This document shows, one piece after another, positions 5,136 to 5,287 of a stretch of 5,287 bases of DNA. Made by a program: the position numbers and the translations under genes. The notes below the pieces were generated by a model. It was not told the origin of the DNA. It did not search any database and saw only the letters and a program-made list of their open reading frames with translations. The stretch is from Candidatus Latescibacteria bacterium 4484_107 (GTDB lineage Bacteria; Latescibacterota; 4484-107): contig MVCQ01000187.1 in assembly GCA_002059205.1 (NCBI GenBank), forward strand, positions 1 to 5,287. The letters are read 5' to 3'. Positions within the stretch are counted from its first letter, which is position 1; the number at the start of each line of letters is the position of its first letter.

Positions 5136-5287
5136 TCATACGAGACTCGCGGCCCGAAGTTTCTCTTCCAGTTTTTGTTCCCGCTCCATAAGCTGATTGA
5201 CCTGTTTCTGCAAGGCTTTCAGCCCGGAGGCAAAATGCTCTGACACGTCGGCTCGTTTCGCACCCTGTGCCAGGTTATAGATGAAGC
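5136..5287 (-). CDS. C-terminal end of an unidentified coiled-coil protein (gene A, 5' end outside window)
   Basis: Only the final 49 codons and the TGA stop are present; the gene enters from the right edge in frame (first two bases belong to a split codon). From about residue 13 to the end the sequence is rich in Glu, Lys, Gln and Leu with heptad-like spacing (LKALQKQVNQLMEREQKLEE), which predicts a coiled coil or long amphipathic helix. No membrane segment or catalytic motif lies in this fragment, so the family cannot be named. It runs in the same direction as the membrane genes and ends 79 bp before gene B, so it may be the preceding gene of the same operon. The reading frame has good codon character and an appropriately spaced downstream gene, which supports it despite its short length. 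Confidence 0.75.
   Translation of the reverse strand, partial: FIYNLAQGAKRADVSEHFASGLKALQKQVNQLMEREQKLEEKLRAASLV

Overview
The window reads as one minus-strand gene train, transcribed from right to left. In transcription order it holds: the last 49 codons of a coiled-coil protein (5136-5287, gene A); a secreted or membrane-anchored fibronectin-III protein with a large uncharacterised domain (3854-5056, gene B); a small three-helix membrane protein (3421-3744, gene C); a bitopic protein with an alpha/beta-type central domain (2523-3353, gene D); a seven-helix membrane protein (1784-2485, gene E); and an NHL-type beta-propeller protein with a signal peptide whose 3' end lies beyond the left edge (1-1706, gene F). 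All long plus-strand reading frames lie antisense to these genes and look like shadows. No tRNA, rRNA, CRISPR array, transposase or convincing terminator was seen.

The five visible starts each have a Shine-Dalgarno-like sequence 5-6 nt upstream, and gaps between genes are 37-109 bp, so an operon is plausible. The gaps are not ordinary spacers. Several carry short degenerate repeats of different families: GGATTGN 7-mers, GCAGAGCAC 9-mers and GTGATTGG/GGTGAATAG tracts. In two places repeat DNA lies inside coding sequence: at the 5' end of the propeller gene (GGAGAGC 7-mers and TGTGAAACGT 10-mers) and at the 3' end of gene C.

The organism is a bacterium (Shine-Dalgarno sites, Sec-type signal peptides) with moderately GC-rich DNA. 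Low-complexity intergenic repeats of this style are, in my recollection, common in metagenome-assembled genomes of uncultured lineages such as Poribacteria, Planctomycetota relatives and similar candidate phyla. That placement is inference and weak.

Function: none of genes B-E can be assigned a reaction. Together they look like an uncharacterised membrane complex: two proteins with a similar alpha/beta-plus-helix layout (B and D, possibly distant homologues), two integral membrane partners (C and E), and an exported propeller protein (F) as a possible extracytoplasmic component. B probably contains the Pfam domain of unknown function DUF6754, named from memory.
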